Below are positions 1 through 9,208 of a stretch of DNA of 64,000 bases, piece by piece. Below the pieces are notes generated by a model that saw only the letters and a program-made list of their open reading frames with translations, ran no database searches and had not been told where the DNA came from. The position numbers were made by a program, and so were the translations under genes. Where the stretch lies: positions 22,993,191 through 23,057,190 of the forward strand of contig OY744615.1 in the NCBI GenBank assembly GCA_963556255.1. Direction: 5' to 3'. Each line of letters begins with the position of its first letter. Position 1 is the stretch's first letter. This stretch comes from Allolobophora icterica (Eukaryota; Annelida; Clitellata; Crassiclitellata; Lumbricidae).

Positions 1-1
1 C

Positions 2-952
2 GTGGAAGCAATGGGTAGTTTCGTCACTAGTCAGACACGGCCCAGTGAACAAGTAGACCCTATTGCCGTTGCACACTTAACGGTACCCGAGCGGAAACAG
101 CTGTTTAGTCTGTTAGACAGATTTCCAGATGTGTTCTCGGACAAACCAGGTTTCTGTCCCGTCCTAGAACACACAATCACTGTTAGCGCGGAGTTCAGGC
201 CGAAGAGTTTGCGAGCCTATAAGGTGCCGGAACTGCTCAAACCGGAGATGGAGAAGCAGATCCGCGATCTTTTGGCCCTAGGTATCATCACTCCCTCACA
301 TAGTGAAATGGCTAGTCCCGTTGTGTGCGTTGTGAAAAAGGGAGGTCAAGGCGGTTTAAGGCTGGCCATTGACTACCGATATGTAAACAAGTTCTCGGCG
401 GGTGACGCATACCCCACCCCCGACATCCAGGAAGTGTTACAGAAGGTAGGAAGTGCAAACTTCATATCCTGTTTTGACGTACGTCAAGGATACTACCAGA
501 TTGGACTCCACAAGGACTCTCGTTGGTTATCAGCCTTCGTATGTGACGCCGGCCTATTAGAGTTCGTACGACTGCCCTTTGGTTTAAAGTCAGCCTCAAA
601 TTCTTTTATCCGATGCATGTCAAAGGTCCTTCATCCCATTCGCGACTTCACTGAGACGTTTGTGGATGACATGGCAGTACACTCGATGACGTGGCCGGAT
701 CACATGAAACACCTAGAGAAATACTTAATGACTATTCAACAGTCGGGTCTGACCCTTAACATTAAGAAGAGTTCGTTTGCTAGGCGACAAACAACGTTTG
801 TAGGTCACCTGATCGGATCAGGGAGCATTGAACCGGATCCTATGAAAATCGCAGGGCTAGGGAAAATCCCTCAACCCGAGTCCAAAAAGGACATACGGAG
901 ATTAATTGGCTTCTTCAGTTATTTTAGGAACTTCATCCCTAACCTGGCTGAG
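2..952 (+). pseudogene. pol: Element A pol, reverse transcriptase part (5' and 3' interrupted)
   Basis: The frame is open from the window edge to the insertion point of element B. It encodes the RT entry segment (VFSDKPG...EHTI), the substrate-loop region (LAIDYRYVNK, near residues 121-130), the FDVRQGYYQI segment, LPFGLKSASN and the catalytic FVDD motif at residues 220-223. It continues into the conserved thumb start (FVGHLI) and the GFFSYFRNFIPN segment. This is the full polymerase core that element B lacks. After 952 the frame runs for 14 codons into the LTR of B and stops, so the native pol is broken. Its continuation is at 6257. The family is gypsy-type RT by motif; enzymatic activity cannot be judged because the rest lies outside the window. 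Confidence 0.9.
948..952. repeat. Target site duplication, left copy (CTGAG)
   Basis: CTGAG directly precedes the LTR terminus TGTCGC. The same five bases follow the other LTR at 6252-6256. A 5-bp duplication is usual for Ty3/gypsy integrases. Confidence 0.93.
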
Positions 953-1678
953 TGTCGCAATCAGAGGTCGCCCTGTCGTGTGTTTGCCGTGTGTTGATGT
1001 CGACCCTCGATTGCTTGTTCTTTTACTTGCACTTTTATTTAACGTGCCTAACTTTTCTATAGAAGATTCACGACGAACTTTGTTTAATTAATAAATGAAT
1101 TTAATTAAAGAAACAAATATATATACACTAACTCTACGGGAGCTTCCACGTAGTATTAAAGCGTTTAGATATTAAATCGGACTATCTCAAATGTTGCTTC
1201 GTACAGCCTAACTACAGATCGTTCTTTCGCGTCAGTCTCTGAATCTGACGGACTATACTCTGCCGCCCCGCTGGTCGTTCCTCCCGATGTTTCTCTCTCG
1301 ACCGATGTTCACACGTCGCGTTCGTCAGCAGTACAAGTCCCGTGTTCTCCGTTCCCTTCTGTTAAGTAGGAACTCCAGCGTGCATCAGTCAGCCCCCCTC
1401 CCCACGTCAAGCTATCGTCAATTAGTGTCAGATTGCTCCTCGATACGCGGGTCGTCGCTCGCCTGCAGCGCGGGCGGTGTCTGGTTACACCATAGCCGCG
1501 AGGTGTCCTATTACACCTTGGCTGTGTGGTGTCCGATTACACCCGGGCCTCGCGGCCTTCATTGTTGCCCAAGTGGAGGCTGGCTTTCGTCCGTCATCAT
1601 CCTATCTCGACCGGCAACGACGCTTACATCATAATGATGATGTCATCTCGTCGTTGTTGTCGATCTCCTCACGCGACA
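953..1678 (-). repeat. LTR of element B (3' LTR in element orientation)
   Basis: The repeat is 726 bp and has perfect 6-bp inverted ends TGTCGC/GCGACA. It aligns base for base with 5526-6251 apart from about three substitutions. Short open frames inside it are not genes. Confidence 0.95.
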
Positions 1679-1689
1679 CCTCCCTTCCC
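1679..1689 (-). promoter_or_regulatory. Polypurine tract of element B
   Basis: On the minus strand GGGAAGGGAGG abuts the LTR terminus. This is the expected plus-strand primer site. Confidence 0.85.
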
Positions 1690-1869
1690 GGGGGAGGACA
1701 AAGCCAGTCATTGGTTCGCCTCCCGGCTGAGAATGATGTCGTTCCCTCCATCGATTTCCTCCAGACCATGTCCTCGTCGTTCCCATGAAAAATACAAAAT
1801 ATCAGCACAGTTAGAAATATATTTACAGTTGTCGCGGTGCCTTACATGGTAGTCCGCCTTCTTCCTCAA

Positions 1870-4800
1870 TCATAGTCTGGACAAAAGATCAGCGGGAATA
1901 TTCAGCGCCCCAGGTCGATATTCAAAAGACATATCGAAGTCCTGGAATGCCAGAGCCCATCTCGCAAGTTTAGCACTTGTGGGCGTAGAAGCAGTTAGGA
2001 AAGTCAAGGGGTGGTGGTCAGAGTAGAGGGTGGTCCTTGACATACAAATCAAATTCCTAAACTTCTTCAACGCAAAGATTACAGCGTACGCTTCGCGCTC
2101 CACAGTGGCCCAACGCGCTTGCGTAGCATCTAATTTAGAACTGGCGCAACATATTGGCCGTTCTGTACCATCGTCTTGAATTTGGAATACGCAGCAATCG
2201 ACTGCTTTGTCTGAAGCGTCAGTCGATAGACCAAACTCTCTGCCGTAGTCAATTGTCTGCAAACATACAGCGTTATTCAAATCGTGCGTAAGTTTATCTA
2301 GCGCATTTTGATGTTCAATTCGCCAGGGTATCTTAGCAGGCACCGATTTCTGGGTCAAGTCAGTGAGAATTCTGGTTGTCTCAGCCAGGTTAGGGATGAA
2401 GTTCCTAAAATAACTGAAGAAGCCAATTAATCTCCGTATGTCCTTTTTGGACTCGGGTTGAGGGATTTTCCCTAGCCCTGCGATTTTCATAGGATCCGGT
2501 TCAATGCTCCCTGATCCGATCAGGTGACCTACAAACGTTGTTTGTCGCCTAGCAAACGAACTCTTCTTAATGTTAAGGGTCAGACCCGACTGTTGAATAG
2601 TCATTAAGTATTTCTCTAGGTGTTTCCTGTGATCCGGCCACGTCATCGAGTGTACTGCCATGTCACTATGTGAGGGAGTGATAATACCTAGGGCCAAAAG
2701 TTCGCGGGTCTGCTTCTCCATCTCCGGTTTGAGCAGTTCCGGCACCTTATAGGCTCGCAAACTCTTCGGCCTGAACTCCGCGCTAACAGTGATTGTGTGT
2801 TCTAGGACGGGACAGAAACCTGGTTTGTCCGAGAACACATCTGGAAACCTGTCTAACAGACTAAACAGCTGTTTCCGCTCGGGTACCGTTAAGTGTGCAA
2901 CGGCAATAGGGTCTACTTGTGCACTGGGCCTTGTCTGCCTCGTGACGAAGCTACCCACCGCTTCCCCGTGACCGAAGTCTTCGTCCTTCTCGAACAGAAT
3001 GGAGCAATTGTTAATCAATGCTTGCTGTATTCTTTCGTTATATTTGCGAATCCGATTTGCGTGTAGTAAGCGGCTTTTGCCCCCTATTTCCACGATGTAT
3101 GTGTAGGGCGATTTCACCTGAGCGATGATGGCCGGGCCTTGCCATTGGCCCTCCTTCTTTGCTCCTCGCGCTTCCGGTGATTGGATGATGACTTTGTCTA
3201 TTCTCTCTTTAGGCAAGCACAGTTGTTTTACAGAATGCCCAGCTATTTTGTCCTTATGAAAGGGCAAATTGTCTTCAGTGAAGAAGCTCTTCGCCCCAAT
3301 CTTCCCGTGGGCCAAGAATGGTGCTAGTGTCGAACATTGTGCTTGTTCAGCAGCCATCTTGTTTCTGCCTACTATTGTGTCTTCCTTGGGTGGGGGTGGT
3401 ATCTCAGGATTGAAGAATAGCTCTTCATTATCCGTTTCTTCGGGACCGATTTCTCCTACACTCCCACTGTCTGCTTGAGCGACCGTGAAGTAATCCTCGC
3501 CTATCAGCGTCCTAAGTCCCTCTACCTCCTCCCCTCTCTCCTCTTCCTCACTCGTCTCAGTCCTTGCGACCGCCTGCGCTTCTGAAATTTGGTCTATTTC
3601 AGGAGCGCTGGCCGCGTGACTCGAATACAACGCTGTCTCGCGCAGCAAGTCGGCTGTAGTGGGCGTGATAATTAACGGTTCATTAAGGTCTTTAATGAGT
3701 GCCGCCCATATCCGAACATCAGGGGCGTAATTTACCTCCCCCTCCCTGTCCTCGCCGGCCTGAGACCCCTTTAGTCTCAGCCGCACCACGTCCACAATCA
3801 TTGATTGCCCGTTCAGCCCCTTCACCTCTATCTGCTTGACCACAGGTAGGTTGAGCGGCCTGATTAGTTCTGCTCGCGCACAATTGTATTCGGCCCCGCT
3901 ATCTATTAGAGACGATGTCACAGGGAGCCCTGTAATATACACTTTCATGTACTCTCTTACATAAGTCTCCTCCACGTCAATGCAATCCGGGTTTGTCGGC
4001 AATGCATGCTGTTCTATCTCTTGTATCAATGGCGGCCCGTCTTGTCGCGTCTCGCTTTGTCTGTCTGCCTGTCTGTCTTGAGCTCTGGTCACGGTTGGCT
4101 GGACCGCACACGCGCTCACCTGCTTGCTTTTAGTTTGTTTGTTCTTCGAACACAGTTTAGCTCTGTGGTCTGGAGAAAAGCATAGGAAACAAAGGCCACG
4201 CTTTCTAATCTCGTCGGGGGTTGGACGTCCGTCTGTCCTGTTATTTGTCTGTGTCCCTCCCGGTCGGTCAGTCCACGTGTCCGTCTGTTTAGCTGTCGTC
4301 TGAGGAGGTGCTGGCGCTTTCGCGTAGCGTGCCTCCGTCTTACCCGTGCCTAGACTATGCTTCTCAGCCTGTTCCTCCTCATCTTCTCTCCTCCACTTCT
4401 CCTCAAGCACTCTGAGTCTTTCTTCTCTGCTTCGTCTCTCCTCCTGAAGCCTTATTTTCTCTGCTTCCTCTTTCTCTTCTCTCCTCTGCTTCTCTTCAAG
4501 CAGCCTGAGCTTCTCAGCCTGCTTCTCCTCATCTTCTCTCCTCCACTTCTCCTCAAGCATTCTGAGTCTTTCTTCATTCCTCTTTTTCTCTTCCTCTCTT
4601 CTCTCCCTTCTCTCCGCTTCTTTTCTCAGCCTTTCTTCTCTCCTTTCTAGTAGCCTCTTTCTCTCTTCTTCGATCCGCCTGCGTTCCTTTTCACTGCTTC
4701 TCCTCACTCTTCTCTCCGCTTCCTCTCTTTGGTATGTTGTTAGTTCTAACATGACCCGCCGCATTTGCCTTGCCGGGCTCATACTGCTACCTGGGCTACC

Positions 4801-4998
4801 TGTGCTTACTTTCTCACTTACTTCTGGCGGGATCTCCCTTCCAGAAACAATTATTTCAGCACTAGCCTCTTGGAGCTGGTCCATCCTCATGGAACCCAAT
4901 TCCTCCTCTCCTAGTCCCATCTTTATCAGATATGCGACTAGTCTGTGACGGGGCATGTTCAGCACCCTCACTCTTTTCCCTACCGACAACTTATCCAT
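1870..4998 (-). CDS. gag-pol: Gag-Pol polyprotein of element B with RT and integrase cores deleted
   Basis: The ORF has 1042 codons from an ATG at 4998. Order: Gag with a highly charged Glu/Arg coiled coil (about 85-213), a CCHC zinc knuckle (C270-x2-C-x4-H-x4-C283), and aspartic protease with LIDSG (D366). An integrase N-terminal remnant (HKDKIAGH, 581-588) is followed at once by a GPY/F-like integrase C-terminal module (WQGPAII...LLHANRIRKY, 619-653). Then come RT start (about 684-777), RT thumb (779 onward) and RNase H (D927, E967 or E969, D994), ending in ADLLSRL. Between residues 778 and 779, 363 bp present in element A are missing, including FVDD. The DDE integrase core is also absent between about 604 and 619. 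RNase H has Asp where A has the usual Gly (AVDCC against AVGCC). The product could still make particles but not cDNA or integrate unaided (inference). Confidence 0.88.
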   Translation of the reverse strand: MDKLSVGKRVRVLNMPRHRLVAYLIKMGLGEEELGSMRMDQLQEASAEIIVSGREIPPEVSEKVSTGSPGSSMSPARQMRRVMLELTTYQREEAERRVRRSSEKERRRIEEERKRLLERREERLRKEAERRERREEEKKRNEERLRMLEEKWRREDEEKQAEKLRLLEEKQRREEKEEAEKIRLQEERRSREERLRVLEEKWRREDEEEQAEKHSLGTGKTEARYAKAPAPPQTTAKQTDTWTDRPGGTQTNNRTDGRPTPDEIRKRGLCFLCFSPDHRAKLCSKNKQTKSKQVSACAVQPTVTRAQDRQADRQSETRQDGPPLIQEIEQHALPTNPDCIDVEETYVREYMKVYITGLPVTSSLIDSGAEYNCARAELIRPLNLPVVKQIEVKGLNGQSMIVDVVRLRLKGSQAGEDREGEVNYAPDVRIWAALIKDLNEPLIITPTTADLLRETALYSSHAASAPEIDQISEAQAVARTETSEEEERGEEVEGLRTLIGEDYFTVAQADSGSVGEIGPEETDNEELFFNPEIPPPPKEDTIVGRNKMAAEQAQCSTLAPFLAHGKIGAKSFFTEDNLPFHKDKIAGHSVKQLCLPKERIDKVIIQSPEARGAKKEGQWQGPAIIAQVKSPYTYIVEIGGKSRLLHANRIRKYNERIQQALINNCSILFEKDEDFGHGEAVGSFVTRQTRPSAQVDPIAVAHLTVPERKQLFSLLDRFPDVFSDKPGFCPVLEHTITVSAEFRPKSLRAYKVPELLKPEMEKQTRELLALGIITPSHSDMAVHSMTWPDHRKHLEKYLMTIQQSGLTLNIKKSSFARRQTTFVGHLIGSGSIEPDPMKIAGLGKIPQPESKKDIRRLIGFFSYFRNFIPNLAETTRILTDLTQKSVPAKIPWRIEHQNALDKLTHDLNNAVCLQTIDYGREFGLSTDASDKAVDCCVFQIQDDGTERPICCASSKLDATQARWATVEREAYAVIFALKKFRNLICMSRTTLYSDHHPLTFLTASTPTSAKLARWALAFQDFDMSFEYRPGALNIPADLLSRL

Positions 4999-5505
4999 CT
5001 TCCAACAGTCCGCTCACTAATAGAAAAAGATAAGTAAGTTAGAGGAGAGTCACCGTTGGTCAGAAATCAAAGAAAACAACGTCCTAAAATTCTACCACAA
5101 ATACAACAAGAACAGAACTGAGCAAAAGGAGCTACGCAAAAGCCTCGGCTATTCGCACACCAATCCTCATCCAGACCTCAACCGCAACCTCACAGATTAC
5201 CACGACTACCAGTAAGGACTTACCCTCTGATACGTCGAGCGTGTTCCGTCTTTTGGTATCTTGGCTGATCCGCTGTCCTCCGTTGCCACTCCCGTCCGTC
5301 GTTGCTAGCGATGGTCGGTCGTCCGTTGGCGCTCTTGTTCCTCGTCCTTGCCTGTTGCTGTCGGTTCCTTCGAGTCCTTCGTCTCCGGAGTCCGGCACTC
5401 GATTTCTCCAGATGCGAAGGGTTGTATTCGCCGCTGGTCCCGATCTGTTGAGATTCCTCTTTTCCGTTTCCGGTTCCGCTTTTCGTCGTGACGTCTTCAG
5501 TTGAA
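4999..5505 (-). other. 5' leader of element B between primer site and gag
   Basis: About 500 bp lie between the primer-binding site and the gag ATG. Two overlapping open frames here (near 5132-5605 and 5220-5525) run into the LTR and show no domain. A GTAAGT at about 5212-5217 and a pyrimidine-rich TTTTTCTATTAG ending about 5018 (minus-strand sense) look like a donor and acceptor, so a leader intron is possible. Confidence 0.5.
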
Positions 5506-5524
5506 AATCCTGTCGACTGCGCCA
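5506..5524 (-). promoter_or_regulatory. Primer-binding site, tRNA-Ser-like
   Basis: One base inside the 5' LTR the minus strand reads TGGCGCAGTCGACAGGATT. This is complementary to a tRNA 3' end of the serine type (...AATCCTGTCGACTGCG plus CCA). The assignment to tRNA-Ser rests on recalled tRNA ends. Confidence 0.75.
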
Positions 5525-5525
5525 A

Positions 5526-6251
5526 TGTCGCAATCGAAGGTCGCCCTGTCGTGTGTTTGCCGTGTGTTGATGTCGACCCTCGATTGCTTGTTCTTTTACT
5601 TGCACTTTTATTTAACGTGCCTAACTTTTCTATAGAAGATTCACGACGAACTTTGTTTAATTAATAAATGAATTTAATTAAAGAAACAAATATATATACA
5701 CTAACTCTACGGGAGCTTCCACGTAGTATTAAAGCGTTTAGATATTAAATCGGACTATCTCAAATGTTGCTTCGTACAGCCTAACTACAGATCGTTCTTT
5801 CGCGTCAGTCTCTGAATCTGACGGACTATACTCTGCCGCCCCGCTGGTCGTTCCTCCCGATGTTTCTCTCTCGACCGATGTTCACACGTCGCGTTCGTCA
5901 GCAGTACAAGTCCCGTGTTCTCCGTTCCCTTCTGTTAAGTAGGAACTCCAGCGTGCATCAGTCAGCCCCCCTCCCCACGTCAAGCTATCGTCAATTAATG
6001 TCAGATTGCTCCTCGATACGCGGGTCGTCGCTCGCCTGCAGCGCGGGCGGTGTCTGGTTACACCATAGCCGCGAGGTGTCCTATTACACCTTGGCTGTGT
6101 GGTGTCCGATTACACCCGGGCCTCGCGGCCTTCATTGTTGCCCAAGTGGAGGCTGGCTTTCGTCCGTCATCATCCTATCTCGACCGGCAACGACGCTTAC
6201 ATCATAATGATGATGTCATCTCGTCGTTGTTGTCGATCTCCTCACGCGACA
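5526..6251 (-). repeat. LTR of element B (5' LTR in element orientation)
   Basis: The repeat is 726 bp with TGTCGC/GCGACA ends and is nearly identical to 953-1678. A frame of 238 codons from 6050 runs by chance from this LTR into the RNase H of element A and should not be read as a fusion gene. Confidence 0.95.
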
Positions 6252-6256
6252 CTGAG
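6252..6256. repeat. Target site duplication, right copy (CTGAG)
   Basis: It is identical to 948-952 and restores the pol sequence of element A (CTGAG followed by ACAGCC). Confidence 0.93.
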
Positions 6257-6766
6257 ACAGCCAGAATTCTCACTGACTTGACCCAGAAATCGGTGCCTGC
6301 TAAGATACCCTGGCGAATTGAACATCAAAATGCGCTAGATAAACTTACGCACGATTTGAATAACGCTGTATGTTGGCAGACAATTGACTACGGCAGAGAG
6401 TTTGGTTTATCGACTGACGCTTCAGACAAAGCAGTCGGTTGCTGCTTATTCCAAATTCAAGACGATGGAACAGAGCGGCCAATATGTTTCGCCAGTTCTA
6501 AATTAGATGCTACGCAAGCGCGTTGGTCCACTGTGGAACGCGAAGCGTATGCTGTAATCTTTGCGTTGAAGAAGTTTAGGAATTGGATTTTTATGTCAAG
6601 GACCACCCTCTATTCTGATCACAATCCCTTGACTTTCCTAACTGCTTCTACGCCCACAAGTGCTAAACTTGCGAGGTGGGCTCTGGCACTCCAGGACTTT
6701 GATATCGCTTTTAAATATCGTCCTGGGGCGCTGAATATTCCCGCTGATCTTTTGTCCAGACTATGA
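6257..6766 (+). pseudogene. pol: Element A pol, RNase H part
   Basis: This continues the pol frame from 952. It carries FGLSTDASDKAVGCC (first catalytic Asp), TVEREAYAV (Glu) and LYSDHNPLTF (Asp), and ends GALNIPADLLSRL and stop. That is the full gypsy-type RNase H. Nothing resembling an integrase follows before the polypurine tract, which supports integrase being upstream of RT in this family. Compared with element B it keeps the more usual residues (AVGCC, DHNPL). Confidence 0.88.
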
Positions 6767-6945
6767 TTGAGGAAGAAGGCGGACTACCATGTAAGGCACC
6801 GCGACAACTGTAAATATATTTCTAACTGTGCTGATATTTTGTATTTTCATGGGAACGACGAGGACATGGTCTGGAGGAAATCGATGGAGGGAACGACATC
6901 ATTCTCAGCCGGGAGGCGATCCAATGACTGGCTTTGTCCTCCCCC

Positions 6946-6956
6946 GGGAAGGGAGG
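6946..6956 (+). promoter_or_regulatory. Polypurine tract of element A
   Basis: GGGAAGGGAGG immediately precedes the LTR, as in element B. Confidence 0.85.
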
Positions 6957-7684
6957 TGTCGCGTGAGGAGATCGACAACAACGACGAGATGGCATCATCA
7001 TTATGATGTAAGCGTCGTTGCTGGTCGAGATAGGATGATGACGGACGAAAAGCCAGTCTCCACTTGGGCAACAATGAAGGCCGCGAGGCCCAGGTGTAAT
7101 CGGACACCACACAGCCAAGGTGTAATAGGACACCTCGCGGCTATGGTGTAACCAGACACCGCCCGCGCTGCAGGCGAGCGACGACCCGCGTATCGAGGAG
7201 CAATCTGACACTAATTGACGATAGCTTGACGTGGGGAGGGGGGCTGACTGATGCACGCTGGAGTTCCTACTTAACAGAAGGGAACGGAGAACACGGGACT
7301 TGTACTGCTGACGAACGCGACGTGTGAACATCGGTCGAGCGATCAACATCGGGAGGAACGACCAGAGGCGGCGGCAGAGTATTAGTCCGTCAGATTCAGA
7401 GACTGACGCGAAAGAACGATCTGTAGTTAGGCTGTACGAAGCAACATTTGAGATAGTCCGATTTAATATCTAAACGCTTTAATACTACGTGGAAGCTCCC
7501 GTAGAGTTAGTGTATATATATTTGTTTCTTTAATTAAATTCATTTATTAATTAAACAAAGTTCGTCGTGAATCTTCTATAGAAAAGTTAGGCACGTTAAA
7601 TAAAAGTGCAAGTAAAAGAACAAGCAATCGAGGGTCGACGTCAACACACGGCAAACAATCGACAGGAAACCTCCGATTGCGACA
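6957..7684 (+). repeat. 3' LTR of element A
   Basis: The repeat is 728 bp, TGTCGC...GCGACA, and closely similar to the LTRs of B with scattered differences. Inside it are a TATATATA box at 7513-7520 and an AATAAA at 7599-7604, giving a plausible U3-R-U5 layout. Three palindromic repeats at 7093-7108, 7119-7134 and 7145-7160 lie in U3. Confidence 0.92.
7093..7160 (+). promoter_or_regulatory. Triple palindromic motif in LTR U3
   Basis: GGTGTAATCGGACACC, GGTGTAATAGGACACC and GGTGTAACCAGACACC start at 7093, 7119 and 7145, exactly 26 bp apart. Each is an inverted repeat (GGTGT/ACACC). The same set exists in both LTRs of element B. They are candidate enhancer sites; the binding factor is unknown. 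Confidence 0.6.
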
Positions 7685-7924
7685 GTTGGATACCTTATTC
7701 TCTGATGATTTGTTTATAAATAAATGATTAAATAATAAATATATAAATTAGAACCAACTGGAGCTGAGGAGTAAATAAATATTTGCAATTTTTAAACAAT
7801 TTTCTGGACTTTTGTAGTCTGTACTTTTAAGGCTTTTCTAAAGCTTAATTATTTATTTACTTACTTACTCACACTATCCCACATTATTCATAATCCATTT
7901 CAAATTAATCATATTTTAAAAGTT

Positions 7925-9004
7925 GTCCTTGGAGATGTTTTCAACGCTCTGGCTGGACCATTTCCTGGACCTGAAATACCTATGCTTACACGATTTCAGA
8001 ATGTGCAATTACCTTTGATCGTCCATGACATGATTGCTGATAGTTTGTCAGCTGATGAAATTGCAGTTTAACAATAACAAAGAAATGATGCAAGACGCTG
8101 TTGAATTTGAAGTGGAATGTTTGCAGAAAGACAATCCGCCTAGTGATGATTATCTTCGAACTTGCACTGATCTACATGGGTCATGTCCCACCTCGAGGGT
8201 TGCATCTTACAGCCTGTGGTGTCATGCATAGGGCCAGGTGGATGGCCAAGGCCATCTATTCTCACAAAGTATTCCTTTTACGATCTCAATTGCGAATTAC
8301 CTTCTGGAAAATAAATTTACTACGTTCCCTGAACCTGTTCATCTGCTTTGTTTATCTCAGATCCTGGTTCACAGCTTCACACTCTACTCTAAAAGGCACT
8401 TTCCGTCATGCTTGGTACATCACTGAGGATTTGGTCGATTTCTGCTTTTCGACGACTGCATTGATGCTGCTACCAAGGCCTTGTTGGTGCAGACAATGAG
8501 AACCGAAGTTGGTGTTGGCATTCCATCCAAATGTCCATAAATTACTGTACACACAGCTTCATGTAGTCGGGAGCACCTCTGAGTAGTGCTCCTTGAAGAG
8601 GCGCCTTATAAATGCCCGTTATGAATGAATGAATGAATGAATGAATGAATGTGCTCTTGAGATTTTGTGACTTCAAACATGATGAATACTGTGGATCCCC
8701 ATTGATTGGCTGGACAAAGATCCAACTTCGTGGAAACAGGACAGCATCTTGTAGCGGCATGGTCATGTTACGGCGCTATAGAAATTGTCCGTGTCATTAT
8801 TATTATTATTATTTATTTGGAGTGTCATCAGAAAGGTTGACTGTGGTGAATGATAGGACAGAAAGGGGATTGGCACTGATCCAAGAATACAATCAAATAC
8901 TGACCAAGGATGAAGGTCAAAAGCAGGCCTTGCTCCATGTGGTGTCCGAACATTGGAAAAAGTATCCGGACCCCAAGAAGTTAACGGTCACAAAAATGGA
9001 CTAA
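7925..9004 (+). pseudogene. Decayed transposon-like coding remnant, split by a SINE
   Basis: Two frames must be joined to read it. Near 8101-8400 it reads ALIYMGHVPPRGLHLTACG and MHRARWMAKAIYS, followed by YITEDLVDF. After a SINE tail at about 8530-8660 it resumes, and 8815-9004 reads LTVVNDRTERGLALIQEYN and LTKDEGQKQALLHVV before a stop. These segments resemble a multi-copy family of uncharacterised proteins in invertebrate genomes that behaves like a transposon-carried gene. I know the family only from recall and cannot name a function. Frameshifts, stops and the SINE show it is dead. Confidence 0.55.
8540..8652 (-). repeat. SINE or LINE 3' tail with GAATGAAT microsatellite
   Basis: GGAGCACCTCTGAGTAGTGC, GCGCCTTATAAATGCCC and a TGAATGAA run form a block that recurs in diverged form at 27.3, 44.8, 47.2, 51.2 and 61.3 kb. 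At 51.2 kb it is attached to an L2/CR1-like coding end, so it is probably a shared LINE/SINE tail. Confidence 0.6.
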
Positions 9005-9208
9005 TAAATATTTTATTCTTCAATCAAACTGACAGAGTTCAATTATGCTCACAAGTACTTTTTAAGTATTGTACTTTAAACCTAGCAATTTAAAATTTAC
9101 TTTCGGTTTCACAAAATACAAAAGAATATTGATAATATCATCACAATTGTGCTTACATTCCTTGTCTAAAATTTGGAAAACTTGTCATCTCATGTGGCAC
9201 CCCTAAAT

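Larger units (their letters stand above)
953..6251 (-). mobile_element. Element B: recent non-autonomous Gmr1-like LTR retrotransposon nested in element A
   Basis: The element is complete: LTR 953-1678, polypurine tract 1679-1689, gag-pol ORF 1870-4998, leader, primer-binding site 5506-5524 and LTR 5526-6251. Both LTRs are 726 bp, begin TGTCGC and end GCGACA. Comparing them by eye I find about three differences (two near the outer end and one at 1425/5998), so the insertion is recent. It landed in the pol of a copy of its own family in the opposite orientation. The ORF is uninterrupted but lacks the RT core and the integrase core, so mobilisation must have been in trans (inference). Confidence 0.93.
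1..7684 (+). mobile_element. Element A: Ty3/gypsy-group LTR retrotransposon, 5' end outside window, split by nested element B
   Basis: This older copy runs on the plus strand. Its RT region is read from 2 to 952 and its RNase H region from 6257 to 6766. A polypurine tract lies at 6946-6956 and its 3' LTR at 6957-7684. The two coding halves become one continuous pol frame when 953-6251 and one copy of CTGAG are removed. Pol ends after RNase H, about 190 bp before the LTR, with no integrase behind it. That matches the PR-IN-RT-RH order of Gmr1-like elements and not the usual gypsy order (inference). The 5' LTR, gag, protease and integrase are beyond the left edge. Confidence 0.9.

Noticed and set aside
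6050..6766. 238-codon frame joining LTR sequence to RNase H
   Set aside because: It crosses the boundary of element B and the target duplication. The LTR part is non-coding in the element and the join is accidental.
6822..7349. 175-codon frame inside the LTR of element A, also seen at 1287-1634 and 5860-6207
   Set aside because: It is the antisense reading of U3. It contains no domain and overlaps the palindromic motif array.
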